Shown here: one piece after another, positions 1 through 7,990 of the stretch | How positions within the stretch are numbered: position 1 is the stretch's first letter | Layout of the letters: the number at the start of each line of letters is the position of its first letter | Assembly: GCA_029005135.1 (NCBI GenBank) | Contig: JAQXFO010000076.1 | Location: 1-35,185 of the forward strand | Length of the DNA: 35,185 bases | Reading direction: 5' to 3' | DNA from: Lachnospiraceae bacterium | GTDB lineage: Bacteria > Bacillota > Clostridia > Lachnospirales > Lachnospiraceae | Notes under the pieces: model-generated | What the model saw: only the letters and a program-made list of their open reading frames with translations | Databases searched by the model: none | What the model was told of the DNA's origin: nothing | Translations under genes and position numbers: made by a program

Positions 1-102
1 GCAGTCATCTACAATATCCCGAATGGTAATTTGGCTCAAAGGCTTCTCGTTCAATAGTTTCACAAATGAATCCCGAATGGCTTTTTTAGTAAAACTGGCC
101 AT
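1..102 (-). CDS. TetR/AcrR-family regulator, N-terminal fragment
   Basis: The first 34 codons are visible; the rest lies beyond the left edge. The start is ATG at 102, preceded by an AGGAGG Shine-Dalgarno at about 112-117. The peptide begins MASFTKKAIRDSF and continues through LSQITIRDIV, which is the first helix and the beginning of the helix-turn-helix of TetR-type repressors (compare DhaS-like and other small regulators). The DNA-recognition helix and the whole ligand-binding domain are missing from the window, so the effector and target cannot be inferred. The gene points out of the window, and the repeat element at 141-363 occupies the space upstream of it. No convincing promoter was found between the repeat and the start. 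Confidence 0.75.
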   Translation of the reverse strand, partial: MASFTKKAIRDSFVKLLNEKPLSQITIRDIVDDC

Positions 103-140
103 GCGTTACGCCTCCTTTCTTTGGAGTTCAACTATGTCTG

Positions 141-363
141 GCTTGTAAAAGCATTGAGCCTCAGCTCGCGCCCTGTGCTCTCCCCTGCAAGCAGGGGAGC
201 CGGGCGTTGCTATACTCGACGCTGTACGCTTGTAAAAGCATTGAGCCACAGCTCGCGCCCTGACGGCCGCTCGCTGTGGGCTTTCGCCAAAATGAATGCG
301 CCCTGTGCTCTCCCCTGCAAGCAGGGGAGCCGGGCGCATTCATTTTGGCTCAATGCTTTTACA
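141..363. repeat. Composite REP/MITE-like repeat element
   Basis: A compact mosaic of direct and inverted repeats. A 35-nt unit occurs at 141-175 and 228-262 with one mismatch. A 39-nt unit occurs identically at 168-206 and 298-336, each holding a GC-rich palindrome (CTCCCCTGC-AA-GCAGGGGAG). The 17-nt sequence at 144-160, repeated at 231-247, returns as an exact inverted copy at 347-363, so the block is bounded by inverted termini. A 17-bp perfect inverted repeat (288-304 with 332-348) encloses the second palindrome. No target-site duplication and no coding capacity were seen. The right terminus supplies the stop codon of the neighbouring phosphotransferase gene. It may act as a transcription barrier or be a non-autonomous mobile element. 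Confidence 0.75.
288..348. repeat. Long nested palindrome (possible cruciform or terminator)
   Basis: Arms 288-304 and 332-348 are perfect 17-bp inverted copies. Between them lies a second palindrome, CTCCCCTGC-AA-GCAGGGGAG. An RNA from either strand would form a very stable branched hairpin. It stands just downstream of the minus-strand phosphotransferase stop codon (359-361), where a terminator or 3'-stabilising structure would be expected, but no U-tract follows. Confidence 0.7.
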
Positions 364-1105
364 TGTATTCGACCACCGAGATCCACTTCATGAGGAGATC
401 TTTTTCTTCCGGGATGTGTTTGGTCAGCTGGGCGGCAGCGACGATGGGCATCCACTGCTGGATATACTGGATGGCCATGTCGGCTTTGAGGCTGTACGAT
501 TTCAGGTAGTATTCCGCCAGTTTTTCATCAGTCAGGCAGAAACGCAGGTAGGTGATGGCGGCATCAGCACCGGCGTTGCCTTGTGTGGCGTGGGCCCAGT
601 CAAGAATTTTGTAACGGCCATCCTTCAGGATGATGACGTTGGACGGAACAAAATCACCATGGCACAGCTTGGTATGGCGGCTCATGCCGTGAACTCTCTG
701 AAGCAGCTCATACCGCGTACTGGCATCGATTTCCTTCAGGGTGTTGATCTTCTTGGCCATCTTGTCCAGGGTATTGTTGAGCTGCGGCACTTTGTGGGAG
801 GAGACTTCCAGCTGGATGTCGATGAGCCTGTCGATCAGTTTTTTGTACTGACGCGGCTTCTCATCCATCATCTGCTGCAGTGTCTGGCCTTCGATGTATT
901 CCTGAACGAGGGCCCAGCGGCCGTCGAGGCATTTGACGGCACGGACTTCCGGCACGGGGATGCCGGCTGTTTCGACATGGGCATGAATCCAGGCTTCATT
1001 GAAAAGCTCTGCCTTCGCATGTCCCGGCTTGAACAGCTTGACGACTTCGTCATCGACGCGGTAGACCGTCTTATTGGCATGTTCGACTATGATTTCTTTC
1101 TTCAT
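359..1105 (-). CDS. Aminoglycoside/choline kinase-family phosphotransferase
   Basis: This 248-residue cytoplasmic protein has the APH/choline-kinase fold. A nucleotide-binding lysine candidate is K23 (VVKLFKP), the Brenner catalytic loop is HGDFVPSN at 149-156, and the metal-binding aspartate is D169 in ILDWAHAT. The family transfers phosphate from ATP to a small hydroxylated substrate such as an aminoglycoside, choline, a sugar or homoserine; the sequence does not show which. The start codon overlaps the adhE stop in an ATGA (1102-1105), so the two genes are almost certainly cotranscribed and translationally coupled. That argues for a metabolic or housekeeping substrate rather than acquired resistance. 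The stop codon lies within the terminal repeat of the element at 141-363. Confidence 0.85.
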   Translation of the reverse strand: MKKEIIVEHANKTVYRVDDEVVKLFKPGHAKAELFNEAWIHAHVETAGIPVPEVRAVKCLDGRWALVQEYIEGQTLQQMMDEKPRQYKKLIDRLIDIQLEVSSHKVPQLNNTLDKMAKKINTLKEIDASTRYELLQRVHGMSRHTKLCHGDFVPSNVIILKDGRYKILDWAHATQGNAGADAAITYLRFCLTDEKLAEYYLKSYSLKADMAIQYIQQWMPIVAAAQLTKHIPEEKDLLMKWISVVEYM

Positions 1106-3723
1106 AAATCATACTCCTTTCCGTAGTAGGCCATCAGATAGATCTCTTTCAGCTCGCTGATCAGCGGATAACGCGGATTGGCGCCGGTGCACTGGTCATT
1201 GAAGGCCTGTTCTGTCATATCGTCCAGCGTCTCCAGGAAATATTTCTCATCGACGCCGTAATCAGCGATCGTGGCCTTGATGCCGACGGCTTTCTTGAGT
1301 TCTTCTACCCTGGCCAGCAGAAGCTCGAAGGTTTCTTTGTCATTCTTGCCGCAGATGCCGTTGTATCGGGCAATCTCACAGTAGCGTTCCAGGGTATGCG
1401 GATAAGCATACTGCGGGAAGGTGCCCATCTTGGTCGGCTTTTCTTCTGCATTATACCGCATGACGTAGGTCAGCACCAGCGCATTGGCGATACCGTGCGG
1501 AATATGATGGAAGGCACCCAGCTTGTGAGCCAGAGAATGATTGACGCCCAGGAAGGCATTGGCGAAAGCCATACCGGCCATGCAGGAGGCGGTGGCCATC
1601 TTGTCACGGGCCTCCACATCGCTGCCGTTGTCATAAGCCCGCGGCAGATAGTTGAAGACATTCTTCGTGGCCTTCAGCGCCAGGGAATCGGTGAAGTCTG
1701 TCGCCATCATGGAGACATAGGCTTCGATGGCGTGGGTCAGTACGTCGATACCGGAAGCGGAGGTCAGCCCCTTGGGCTGTGTCATCATGTTGTCAGTATC
1801 CACGATGGCCATATTCGGAAGCAGCTCGTAATCGGCCAGCGGGTATTTTGTGCCGCTCTTTTCATCGGTGATGATGGCAAAGGGCGTCACCTCGGAGCCG
1901 GTACCGGAGGATGTCGGAATGGCGACAAAGTAGGCCTTTTCGCCCATTTTCGGGAAGGTATAGATTCTCTTGCGGATATCCATGAAGTCCATGGCCATAT
2001 CTTCGAAGACCACATCCGGATGTTCATACATAACCCACATGATCTTGGCCGCGTCCATGGCGGAGCCGCCGCCCAGGGCGATGATGCAGTCCGGTTCAAA
2101 ATCTCTCATGGCGTCCGTGCCGGCCAGGGCGCAGCCCAGGGTCGGGTCCGGTGCCACATCGTAGAAGCAGGTGTGGGTGATGCCCATCTCGTCCAGCTTG
2201 CTCTCGATCGGCTTGACATAGCCGTTCTTATAAAGGAAGGTATCGGTGACGATGAAGCATCTCTTCTTATGCATGACTGTGCCGAGTTCGTCCAGAGCCA
2301 CCGGCATACAGCCTTTTTTGAAATATACCTTTTCCGGGGTGCGGAACCACAGCATGTTTTCTCTCCTCTCAGCCACGGTTTTGATGTTCAGAAGGTCCAT
2401 AACACCGACATTGTGAGAAATCGAGTTGCCGCCCCACGAGCCACAGCCCAGCGTCAGCGACGGATCCAGCTTGAAGTTGTAGAGGTCGCCGATGCCGCCC
2501 TGGGAGGACGGGGTATTGATCAGAATACGGCAGGTCTTCATCGCGGCAGCATGGGCAGCGATCTTGTCCTGTTCCTTCGTGTCGATGTAGAGCGAAGCGC
2601 TGTGGCCGTAGCCGCCGTCGGCGATCAGGCGTTCCGCCTTGGCGATGGCGTCTTCAAACGTCTCAGCCCGGTACATAGCCAGGACCGGTGACAGTTTCTC
2701 GTGAGCGAATTCTTCGGAAATATCCACGGATTCCACTTCACCGATAAGGATCTTGGTTTCCTCCGGCACGGTGACGCCGGCCATCTCGGCGATGGCAGCC
2801 GCCTTCTGCCCGACGATGCGGGCATTCAGAGCGCCATTGATGATGATCGTTTTGCGGACCTTTTCCAGTTCGTCCTTCTTCAGGAAATAGCAGCCGCGGG
2901 CCTTGAATTCGGCCTTCACGGCATCATAGATATCCGACATCACGGTGACAGACTGTTCGGAGGCACAGATCATGCCGTTATCGAAGGTCTTGGAATGGAT
3001 AATCGAGTTGACGGCCATGATGATGTCGGCACTGCTGTCGATGATAGCCGGAACGTTGCCGGCGCCGACGCCGAGGGCCGGCTTGCCCGATGAATAAGCA
3101 GCATGTACCATGCCCGGGCCGCCTGTCGCCAGGATGCAGTCAGATTCCTTCATAACGACATTCGTCAGTTCCAATGACGGTGTGTCGATCCAGCCTATGA
3201 TATTTTCCGGCGCGCCGGCAGCCACCGCCGCCTCATAAACAAGGCGGGCCGCCGCCACGGTGCAGCCCTTGGCACGCGGGTGCGGGCTGAAAATGATCGC
3301 GTTCCGGGTCTTCAGAGCCAGCAGAGCCTTGAAGATCGCCGTGGAAGTCGGGTTGGTCGTCGGAATGACCGCGGCAATAAGGCCCAGCGGCTCCGCGATC
3401 TTGCGGATACCGTAGACCCTGTCCTCTTCCACCACACCGCAGGTCTTCGTGAAGCGGTATTTATTATAAATGTATTCAGAAGCGTAATGATTCTTGATGA
3501 CTTTATCTTCGATCACGCCCATGCCGGTCTCGGCGACAGCCTGCTTGGCCAGCGGAATACGGGCCTTATTGGCAGCCATGGCGGCGGCCCGGAAGATCTT
3601 ATCTACCTGTTCCTGAGTAAAGGTGGAAAATGTCTTCTGCGCGCAGCGCATGGCGGCCATCTTGGCTTTCAGCGCTTCGGGTGAATCGACGATTTCCGGT
3701 ACTTCCATTGCGTAGTTTTCCAT
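1102..3723 (-). CDS. adhE: Bifunctional acetaldehyde-CoA/alcohol dehydrogenase AdhE
   Basis: The 873-residue length is usual for AdhE, which reduces acetyl-CoA to acetaldehyde and then ethanol, regenerating two NAD+ during fermentation. Residues 1 to about 445 are the aldehyde dehydrogenase domain, with the catalytic cysteine C253 in [11 protein letters not shown]. The rest is the iron-dependent alcohol dehydrogenase domain, with NADH-binding [10 protein letters not shown] at 551-560 and metal-ligand regions [12 protein letters not shown] (about 658-669) and the His-rich [12 protein letters not shown] (about 731-742). AdhE proteins form long filaments (spirosomes). The ATG at 3723 has a good AGGAGGT Shine-Dalgarno. 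A consensus promoter overlapping a Rex-like operator lies just upstream, so redox control is likely. A phosphotransferase gene overlaps the 3' end. Confidence 0.97.
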   Translation of the reverse strand: MENYAMEVPEIVDSPEALKAKMAAMRCAQKTFSTFTQEQVDKIFRAAAMAANKARIPLAKQAVAETGMGVIEDKVIKNHYASEYIYNKYRFTKTCGVVEEDRVYGIRKIAEPLGLIAAVIPTTNPTSTAIFKALLALKTRNAIIFSPHPRAKGCTVAAARLVYEAAVAAGAPENIIGWIDTPSLELTNVVMKESDCILATGGPGMVHAAYSSGKPALGVGAGNVPAIIDSSADIIMAVNSIIHSKTFDNGMICASEQSVTVMSDIYDAVKAEFKARGCYFLKKDELEKVRKTIIINGALNARIVGQKAAAIAEMAGVTVPEETKILIGEVESVDISEEFAHEKLSPVLAMYRAETFEDAIAKAERLIADGGYGHSASLYIDTKEQDKIAAHAAAMKTCRILINTPSSQGGIGDLYNFKLDPSLTLGCGSWGGNSISHNVGVMDLLNIKTVAERRENMLWFRTPEKVYFKKGCMPVALDELGTVMHKKRCFIVTDTFLYKNGYVKPIESKLDEMGITHTCFYDVAPDPTLGCALAGTDAMRDFEPDCIIALGGGSAMDAAKIMWVMYEHPDVVFEDMAMDFMDIRKRIYTFPKMGEKAYFVAIPTSSGTGSEVTPFAIITDEKSGTKYPLADYELLPNMAIVDTDNMMTQPKGLTSASGIDVLTHAIEAYVSMMATDFTDSLALKATKNVFNYLPRAYDNGSDVEARDKMATASCMAGMAFANAFLGVNHSLAHKLGAFHHIPHGIANALVLTYVMRYNAEEKPTKMGTFPQYAYPHTLERYCEIARYNGICGKNDKETFELLLARVEELKKAVGIKATIADYGVDEKYFLETLDDMTEQAFNDQCTGANPRYPLISELKEIYLMAYYGKEYDL

Positions 3724-3755
3724 GATTACCTCCTGTTTATCTCAATGACAACCTC

Positions 3756-3783
3756 ATTATATAGGTTGTTAAAGGTTTGTCAA
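3756..3783 (-). promoter_or_regulatory. Sigma-A promoter of adhE
   Basis: On the minus strand, TTGACA (3778-3783), a 16-bp spacer and TATAAT (3756-3761) form a full-consensus promoter about 35 bp from the adhE start codon. The Rex-like operator overlaps its -35 box and spacer. Confidence 0.85.
3766..3783. promoter_or_regulatory. Candidate Rex (NADH-sensing repressor) operator
   Basis: The 18-bp sequence TTGTTAA-AGGT-TTGTCAA fits the clostridial Rex pattern TTGTTAA-N4-TTAACAA perfectly in the left half and at 5 of 7 positions in the right half. It lies exactly across the -35 box and spacer of the adhE promoter, where bound repressor would block RNA polymerase. Rex is a known regulator of adhE in Bacillota, and no rex gene is in the window. 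Confidence 0.6.
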
Positions 3784-3898
3784 TTGGTTTTTGACATTTT
3801 TATATCAATGTTGATAAATTTTTATCATTATGCCCGGAACAGAAGAAAAAAGACGCCGGCCTTTTGTCTGTTTTGCCGGATCCTGCTCTGCGGGTACC

Positions 3899-3931
3899 AA
3901 AAAAAAGAGCACCGGCTTATAACCGATGCTC
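3899..3931 (-). terminator. Rho-independent terminator after tRNA-Thr
   Basis: A 10-bp stem (3907-3931, GAGCATCGGT with its partner, two G-U pairs, 5-nt loop) is followed on the minus strand by a run of eight U (3899-3906). It ends the tRNA-Thr transcript before the adhE promoter. Confidence 0.85.
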
Positions 3932-3935
3932 TCTA

Positions 3936-4008
3936 AGCTGCTTTCGGGACTCGGACCCGAGACCTCCTCACTACCAATGAGGTGCGCTACCACCTGTGCC
4001 AAAGCAGC
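3936..4008 (-). tRNA. tRNA-Thr (anticodon GGT)
   Basis: The 7-bp acceptor stem (GCTGCTT/AAGCAGC) closes a normal cloverleaf. The anticodon stem CCTCA/TGAGG holds the loop TTGGTAG, giving anticodon GGT, and the T stem is TCGGG/CCCGA. The discriminator is U, and CCA is not encoded. It is a single-gene unit with its own promoter and terminator. Confidence 0.93.
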
Positions 4009-4074
4009 CTGTGATGCGCCTCCTGAGAGGTGCTCTGTGCGCGTTTCGCCTGCAGCGTGACGCGGCACTTCATT

Positions 4075-4103
4075 ATAATAACAGCGGACCTTTATTCTGT
4101 CAA
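4075..4103 (-). promoter_or_regulatory. Promoter of tRNA-Thr
   Basis: TTGACA (4098-4103), a 17-bp spacer and TATTAT (4075-4080) on the minus strand. The -35 box lies inside the last codons of the DNA polymerase IV gene. Confidence 0.75.
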
Positions 4104-5387
4104 GCCTGACCTTTCAGGGTTTTTATTTTTCCTGATGAGGTTTGTCTGTCTGTCATCACCTTTGCCGCCGGATTTCATGAGACTGCCCCGCACAAGACTC
4201 TCACCGCCGAAGCGTTCACGTATGCTGTCCGCCATGGCGTCGAGCTTTTTCTGCTTTTCCCGGCGGGCCTCGGCCTCCGTATCCGTAAAGAGGCTCAACT
4301 GCACCGGACCCTCTCCCGCCGCAAAGCCCGAAACGGTGATGCCCAGCAGGCGATAGGATTCCCGCGCGCCGATCTCATCGAAGAGCCGGAGGGCCGTCTC
4401 AAAGATCACAGCTGTGCTGTCGGTGGGCTCCTTAAGCTGTGTCTGGCGGCTCCGGGTGCGGAAGGCTGTCGTTTTGACTGTCAGCGTTACCGTCCGGCCG
4501 GCGTGCCCCTTGCGCCGGAGCCGGGATCCGACGCTCTCGGCGAGGGATAACAGGGTCGGCCGCAGAAGTCTGTCCCGGTTCTCCGGTGTCAGATCCTCCC
4601 TGAGGGTCACGGAATTGCCGACGCTTTGTTCGGCCTCCTTCCCGGCACGGACCTGATCGTCCCCGCGGCCATTGGCCGCCTCATGGATATAGCGGCCACA
4701 CTTCTGTCCGGCCAGCCTGACCAGCTCGGCAAGAGGCGCCCTGGCGGCGTCGCCGATGGTCATGATGGCCGCCTTTTCCAGCTTCTCCGCCGTGGCCCGT
4801 CCCACACCGTAGAGTTCCCCGACGGGAAGAGGCCACATCTTTGAGGCAATCTCGTCGGGAAACAGGGTGTGGGTCCTGTCCGGCTTCTGAAAATCAGAGG
4901 CCATCTTGGCCAGCAGCTTATTGTCCGCGATGCCGATATTGACCGTAAAGCCCAGTTTTGTGCGTATCTCGGCCCGGAGCCTGTCGGCCAGGACACAGGG
5001 ATCACCGTACAGGCGGCCGGTTCCGGTGAAATCACAGAAGGCCTCATCGACGGACACCGGCTCCACCACCGGCGCATAGGATCTCAGAAGAGTCATCAGG
5101 GCCTCAGACTGACGTTGGTAAAGATCAAAATCAGGCTTGATCAGATAGAGATGGGGACATTTCCGAAGGGCGGCAGCTGTCGGTTCCCCGGTATGGATGC
5201 CGAAGGCCTTCGCCGGAATGGATTTGGCCAGGATGACGCCGTGGCGGCTTTCGGGGTCCCCGGTGACCGCGGCGGGCACCGTCAGCAGATCGGGACCTTC
5301 CACACCGCGCTGTGCCCGGTCGGCGGCCGACCAGGACAAATACGCCGAGTTCACATCGACATGAAAGATGATTCGTTCTATAATCAT
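4092..5387 (-). CDS. dinB: DNA polymerase IV (Y-family, DinB)
   Basis: This is a Y-family translesion DNA polymerase, which copies past damaged template bases at the cost of fidelity. From the chosen ATG at 5387 it has 431 residues. The catalytic D11 is in FHVDVNSAYLSW, Y16 is the steric gate that excludes ribonucleotides, and the carboxylates D114 and E115 are in SVDEAF. Palm, finger, thumb (helix-hairpin-helix) and little-finger regions follow in order. Near the C terminus, QLSLF matches the sliding-clamp-binding motif. An in-frame TTG at 5438 would add 17 residues but lies inside galE, so the ATG with GGGTGA upstream is preferred. The gene is divergent from galE across 44 bp. No LexA box was recognised. 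Confidence 0.93.
   Translation of the reverse strand: MIIERIIFHVDVNSAYLSWSAADRAQRGVEGPDLLTVPAAVTGDPESRHGVILAKSIPAKAFGIHTGEPTAAALRKCPHLYLIKPDFDLYQRQSEALMTLLRSYAPVVEPVSVDEAFCDFTGTGRLYGDPCVLADRLRAEIRTKLGFTVNIGIADNKLLAKMASDFQKPDRTHTLFPDEIASKMWPLPVGELYGVGRATAEKLEKAAIMTIGDAARAPLAELVRLAGQKCGRYIHEAANGRGDDQVRAGKEAEQSVGNSVTLREDLTPENRDRLLRPTLLSLAESVGSRLRRKGHAGRTVTLTVKTTAFRTRSRQTQLKEPTDSTAVIFETALRLFDEIGARESYRLLGITVSGFAAGEGPVQLSLFTDTEAEARREKQKKLDAMADSIRERFGGESLVRGSLMKSGGKGDDRQTNLIRKNKNPERSGLTE
5356..5384 (+). promoter_or_regulatory. Promoter of galE
   Basis: TCGACA (5356-5361), 17-bp spacer, TATAAT (5379-5384). It lies over the first codons of the divergent dinB gene, about 47 bp before the galE start. 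Confidence 0.7.
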
Positions 5388-5431
5388 AATCAGTTCACCC
5401 GCTATCCGTTTCCACTGAAGGAGGGTTTCCC

Positions 5432-6445
5432 ATGACAATACTGGTTACCGGAGGCTGCGGCTACATCGGCAGTCATACTGTCACCGAGCTTCTGTCGGCC
5501 GGCTTTGATGTCGTTATCGCCGACAATCTCTATAATTCTCAGGCTCTTGTCATCGACCGTATTGAGCAGATCACCGGCCGTCGGCCTGTCTTCTATCCCA
5601 TCGACGTGACAGACCGGCAGGCGTTGGATGTGCTGTTTACGAAGGAAAATATTGATGCCGTCATTCATTTTGCCGGTTATAAGGCTGTCGGAGAATCCAC
5701 ACGAATGCCAATCGAGTATTACAGCAATAACCTCGACAGTACACTGGTGCTGACGGATGTGATGCGCCGGCATGACTGCCGCCGCCTCGTCTTCTCTTCC
5801 TCAGCCACCGTCTACGGCGATCCGGCCTTTGTGCCGATCACAGAGGACTGCCCCCTCGGCGAGACCACGAACCCCTACGGGGCCAGCAAAGCGATGCAGG
5901 AGCGCATTCTGACAGATATTTACAAAAGCGATGCCGCATGGCGCATCATGCTTTTGCGGTATTTCAATCCCATCGGTGCCCATGAGAGCGGCCTCATCGG
6001 GGAGGATCCCAAGGGCATTCCGAACAACCTGGTGCCCTATGTCGCCCAGACAGCCCTGGGACGCCGGGAATATGTCCATGTCTTCGGCGACGATTACGAC
6101 ACTCCCGACGGCACCGGCGTCCGCGATTATATCCATGTGACGGACCTGGCCATCGGCCATATCCGGGCCATCGAGGCCATGGAACATCTGGAAGGCGTCA
6201 ATATCTTCAATCTCGGCACCGGCATCGGCTATTCTGTCCTCGATGTGATCCGTGCCTACGGTGAGGCCTGCGGTTTTCCGGTGCCCTACCGCATCGAAGG
6301 CCGCCGTCCCGGCGATATTGCCGCCTGTTATTCCGACCCGTCGAAGGCTAACCGCCTCCTGGGCTGGAAGGCTGAGCGCTCCCTGGCCGATATGTGCCGC
6401 GATTCCTATCGCTGGCAGTCCATGAATCCCGACGGCTATCGCTGA
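5432..6445 (+). CDS. galE: UDP-glucose 4-epimerase
   Basis: The enzyme interconverts UDP-galactose and UDP-glucose using tightly bound NAD+, the last step of the Leloir pathway and a supply of galactosyl donors for envelope glycans. The 337-residue length is typical. It is a short-chain dehydrogenase-type fold with the Rossmann motif GGCGYIGSH (G7, G10, G13) and the catalytic set S124, Y149 and K153 (YGASK). The C-terminal part has the RPGDIAACYSDPSKA region usual in GalE. The start ATG has AAGGAGGG about 6 bp upstream. No other galactose gene is adjacent, so a stand-alone role in sugar-nucleotide supply is likely. It converges on the AlaX gene with 36 bp between stops and no clear terminator. 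Confidence 0.95.
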   Translation: MTILVTGGCGYIGSHTVTELLSAGFDVVIADNLYNSQALVIDRIEQITGRRPVFYPIDVTDRQALDVLFTKENIDAVIHFAGYKAVGESTRMPIEYYSNNLDSTLVLTDVMRRHDCRRLVFSSSATVYGDPAFVPITEDCPLGETTNPYGASKAMQERILTDIYKSDAAWRIMLLRYFNPIGAHESGLIGEDPKGIPNNLVPYVAQTALGRREYVHVFGDDYDTPDGTGVRDYIHVTDLAIGHIRAIEAMEHLEGVNIFNLGTGIGYSVLDVIRAYGEACGFPVPYRIEGRRPGDIAACYSDPSKANRLLGWKAERSLADMCRDSYRWQSMNPDGYR

Positions 6446-6481
6446 CGGACGCCTTGGGGCATCCCTGACAGTTACCGATGA

Positions 6482-7654
6482 TCAGACTTGAAGGGAGGCC
6501 CGGATGGCAGCCTCGCTGCCGAAGACCGTGCCCTCCACCATTTCGGGGCGGCCGCCGCCTCTGACTGTCAGGCTCTCCTTCAGCCGGTTAAGCACGGTCT
6601 GGGCACTCTTTTTGGCAGAGCCGATGATAAAATGATACCCCTCGGCGTCATTGCCGATGAACAGCGCGCTGTAACCGCCGTGGGCGGCTGTCAGCGCGTT
6701 GACAGCCTGACGGGCCGCTTTGCTGTCCCCGCCGGCGAAAAAGAGGACGATATTCTCAGCCTCTGCCGGTATCCGGGACAGCACTTCCTGCATCTTCTCT
6801 TCTTCCAGTGTGGCGATTTGCCTCTTCAATGCCGCAATCTCGTCTTTAAGACCGTTCACCAGATCATAGACCTCCGTCGGCCGGGCACTCAGGAAACGGG
6901 CTGTCCTGATGAGCTCATCATGCTCGGCACACAGGGCCGCCATGGCTCTCTCACCGCAGAGAATGCTGATGCGCACACCGCCCTTATATTTCTGACAGGA
7001 CATGACTTTAAGAAGACCGATCTCGCCGGTACGTCTGACATGGGGTGCGCAGCAGGCACACAGGTCATAGCCCGGATAGCTGATGAGTCTTACCTGTCCG
7101 TCGATGGCGATCTTTGAGCGATAATCATAGGCGGCTTCCTCTTCCTTCGACGGATAGATGACGACACTTTCGATATCGGCGGTAATGGCCTCGTTGACGG
7201 CCCTCTCTGTCTCAGCAACCTGTTCCGGCGTCAGATAGTTATCAAAATCCAGCGTCACCTCCCGGTCACTCAGATGAAAGCCGACATTGTCGACTCCGAA
7301 ACGGTTATGGGCGATGCCGGAGAAGAGATGCTCACCCGAATGCTGCTGCATATTGGAGAAGCGGTGAGGCCAGTCAATCTCCCCCGCCACCCGGGTGCCG
7401 ACGGCAAGAGGCGCTTCCGTGACGTGAGTAATCACCGCGTCTTTGATCTGAACGTCGACAACGGTGATGCCGTTCAGTGTTCCCTTATCCGGCGACTGCC
7501 CTCCCTCCTCGGGGAAGAACAGCGTCTGATCGAGCACCACATGCCAGAGGCCGTCCCGGTTCTCACAGGCCAGCACAGAAGCCTCAAATGCTGTCGCGTA
7601 GGCGTCCTCATAATACCGTTTTTGCGTTCCGCCATCCAGGGTTCCGGGTGTCAT
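6482..7654 (-). CDS. Alanyl-tRNA editing protein (AlaX family, with DHHA1 domain)
   Basis: This trans-acting editor hydrolyses mischarged Ser-tRNA(Ala) or Gly-tRNA(Ala), backing up alanyl-tRNA synthetase. At 390 residues it is the long AlaX form. An N-terminal barrel carries the GG motif (FFPEEGGQSPDKG, about 47-59). The second-additional-domain zinc site is H105 and H109 (QQHSGEHLF) with C201 and H205 (CCAPH). A central helical, coiled-coil-like stretch (about 255-290) joins it to a C-terminal DHHA1 domain ending GGGRPEMVEG. No aminoacylation domain is present, so it is not a synthetase fragment. The ATG at 7654 has a GAGGAGG Shine-Dalgarno. It lies downstream of tRNA-Arg on the same strand, separated by a strong terminator. 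Confidence 0.9.
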   Translation of the reverse strand: MTPGTLDGGTQKRYYEDAYATAFEASVLACENRDGLWHVVLDQTLFFPEEGGQSPDKGTLNGITVVDVQIKDAVITHVTEAPLAVGTRVAGEIDWPHRFSNMQQHSGEHLFSGIAHNRFGVDNVGFHLSDREVTLDFDNYLTPEQVAETERAVNEAITADIESVVIYPSKEEEAAYDYRSKIAIDGQVRLISYPGYDLCACCAPHVRRTGEIGLLKVMSCQKYKGGVRISILCGERAMAALCAEHDELIRTARFLSARPTEVYDLVNGLKDEIAALKRQIATLEEEKMQEVLSRIPAEAENIVLFFAGGDSKAARQAVNALTAAHGGYSALFIGNDAEGYHFIIGSAKKSAQTVLNRLKESLTVRGGGRPEMVEGTVFGSEAAIRASLQV

Positions 7655-7713
7655 AGGTTCTTTCCTCCTCTATCTTCCTGCTGTCAGGTTATCAGCAGAT
7701 CTTTATCGGGTAT

Positions 7714-7745
7714 AAAAAATAGCCGCAGATCAGATCTGCGGCTAT
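7714..7745 (-). terminator. Rho-independent terminator after tRNA-Arg
   Basis: Two 13-nt perfect inverted arms (7719-7731 and 7733-7745) are followed on the minus strand by a U-tract at 7714-7719. The stem begins directly after the tRNA-Arg 3' end. Confidence 0.88.
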
Positions 7746-7746
7746 A

Positions 7747-7820
7747 CGTGAGAGACAAGATTCGAACTCGCGACCTTCTGGTCCGTAGCCAGACGCTCTA
7801 TCCAGCTGAGCTACTCTCAC
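7747..7820 (-). tRNA. tRNA-Arg (anticodon ACG)
   Basis: Acceptor stem GTGAGAG/CTCTCAC, anticodon stem TCTGG/CCAGA with loop CTACGGA giving anticodon ACG (read as inosine-CG after TadA editing), T loop TTCGAAT. The discriminator is G and CCA is not encoded. It has its own promoter and terminator. Confidence 0.95.
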
Positions 7821-7851
7821 AGGCTTGGCTGTTTCATCAACAGCAACGTCT

Positions 7852-7879
7852 ATTATACCTTGTTTGATTTGAATGTCAA
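7852..7879 (-). promoter_or_regulatory. Promoter of tRNA-Arg
   Basis: TTGACA (7874-7879), 16-bp spacer, TATAAT (7852-7857) on the minus strand, with AT-rich sequence upstream that could act as an UP element. Confidence 0.85.
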
Positions 7880-7938
7880 TAACTTTTGAAATTTTTTTCT
7901 TTTCTCTGTTTAACGTTTCTTGCCGGAGATAAAGAGGC

Positions 7939-7960
7939 GGAGGGATCCGAAGATCCCTCC
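7939..7960 (-). terminator. Hairpin after cysK, probable terminator
   Basis: A perfect 9-bp stem GGAGGGATC/GATCCCTCC capped by a UUCG tetraloop, 30 bp after the cysK stop. The U-tract is weak (GCCTCTTTA), so termination may be partial. Confidence 0.6.
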
Positions 7961-7990
7961 TCAAGGAAAACTATGTCTAAAATCTTGCTC

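Noticed and set aside
141-363. CRISPR array
   Set aside because: Repeats are few, of different lengths and partly inverted, with no regular spacers and no cas genes.
296-1126. Plus-strand open frame of 276 codons opposite the phosphotransferase gene
   Set aside because: It is the antisense shadow of a minus-strand gene with clear kinase motifs. It has no family resemblance and no Shine-Dalgarno of its own.
1396-2691. Plus-strand open frame of 431 codons opposite adhE
   Set aside because: His- and Gly-rich composition typical of antisense to a GC-rich gene; adhE motifs are intact on the minus strand.
3854-3880. Second terminator between tRNA-Thr and adhE
   Set aside because: The CCGGC/GCCGG stem is only 5 bp with a 14-nt loop; the preceding terminator at 3899-3931 is sufficient.
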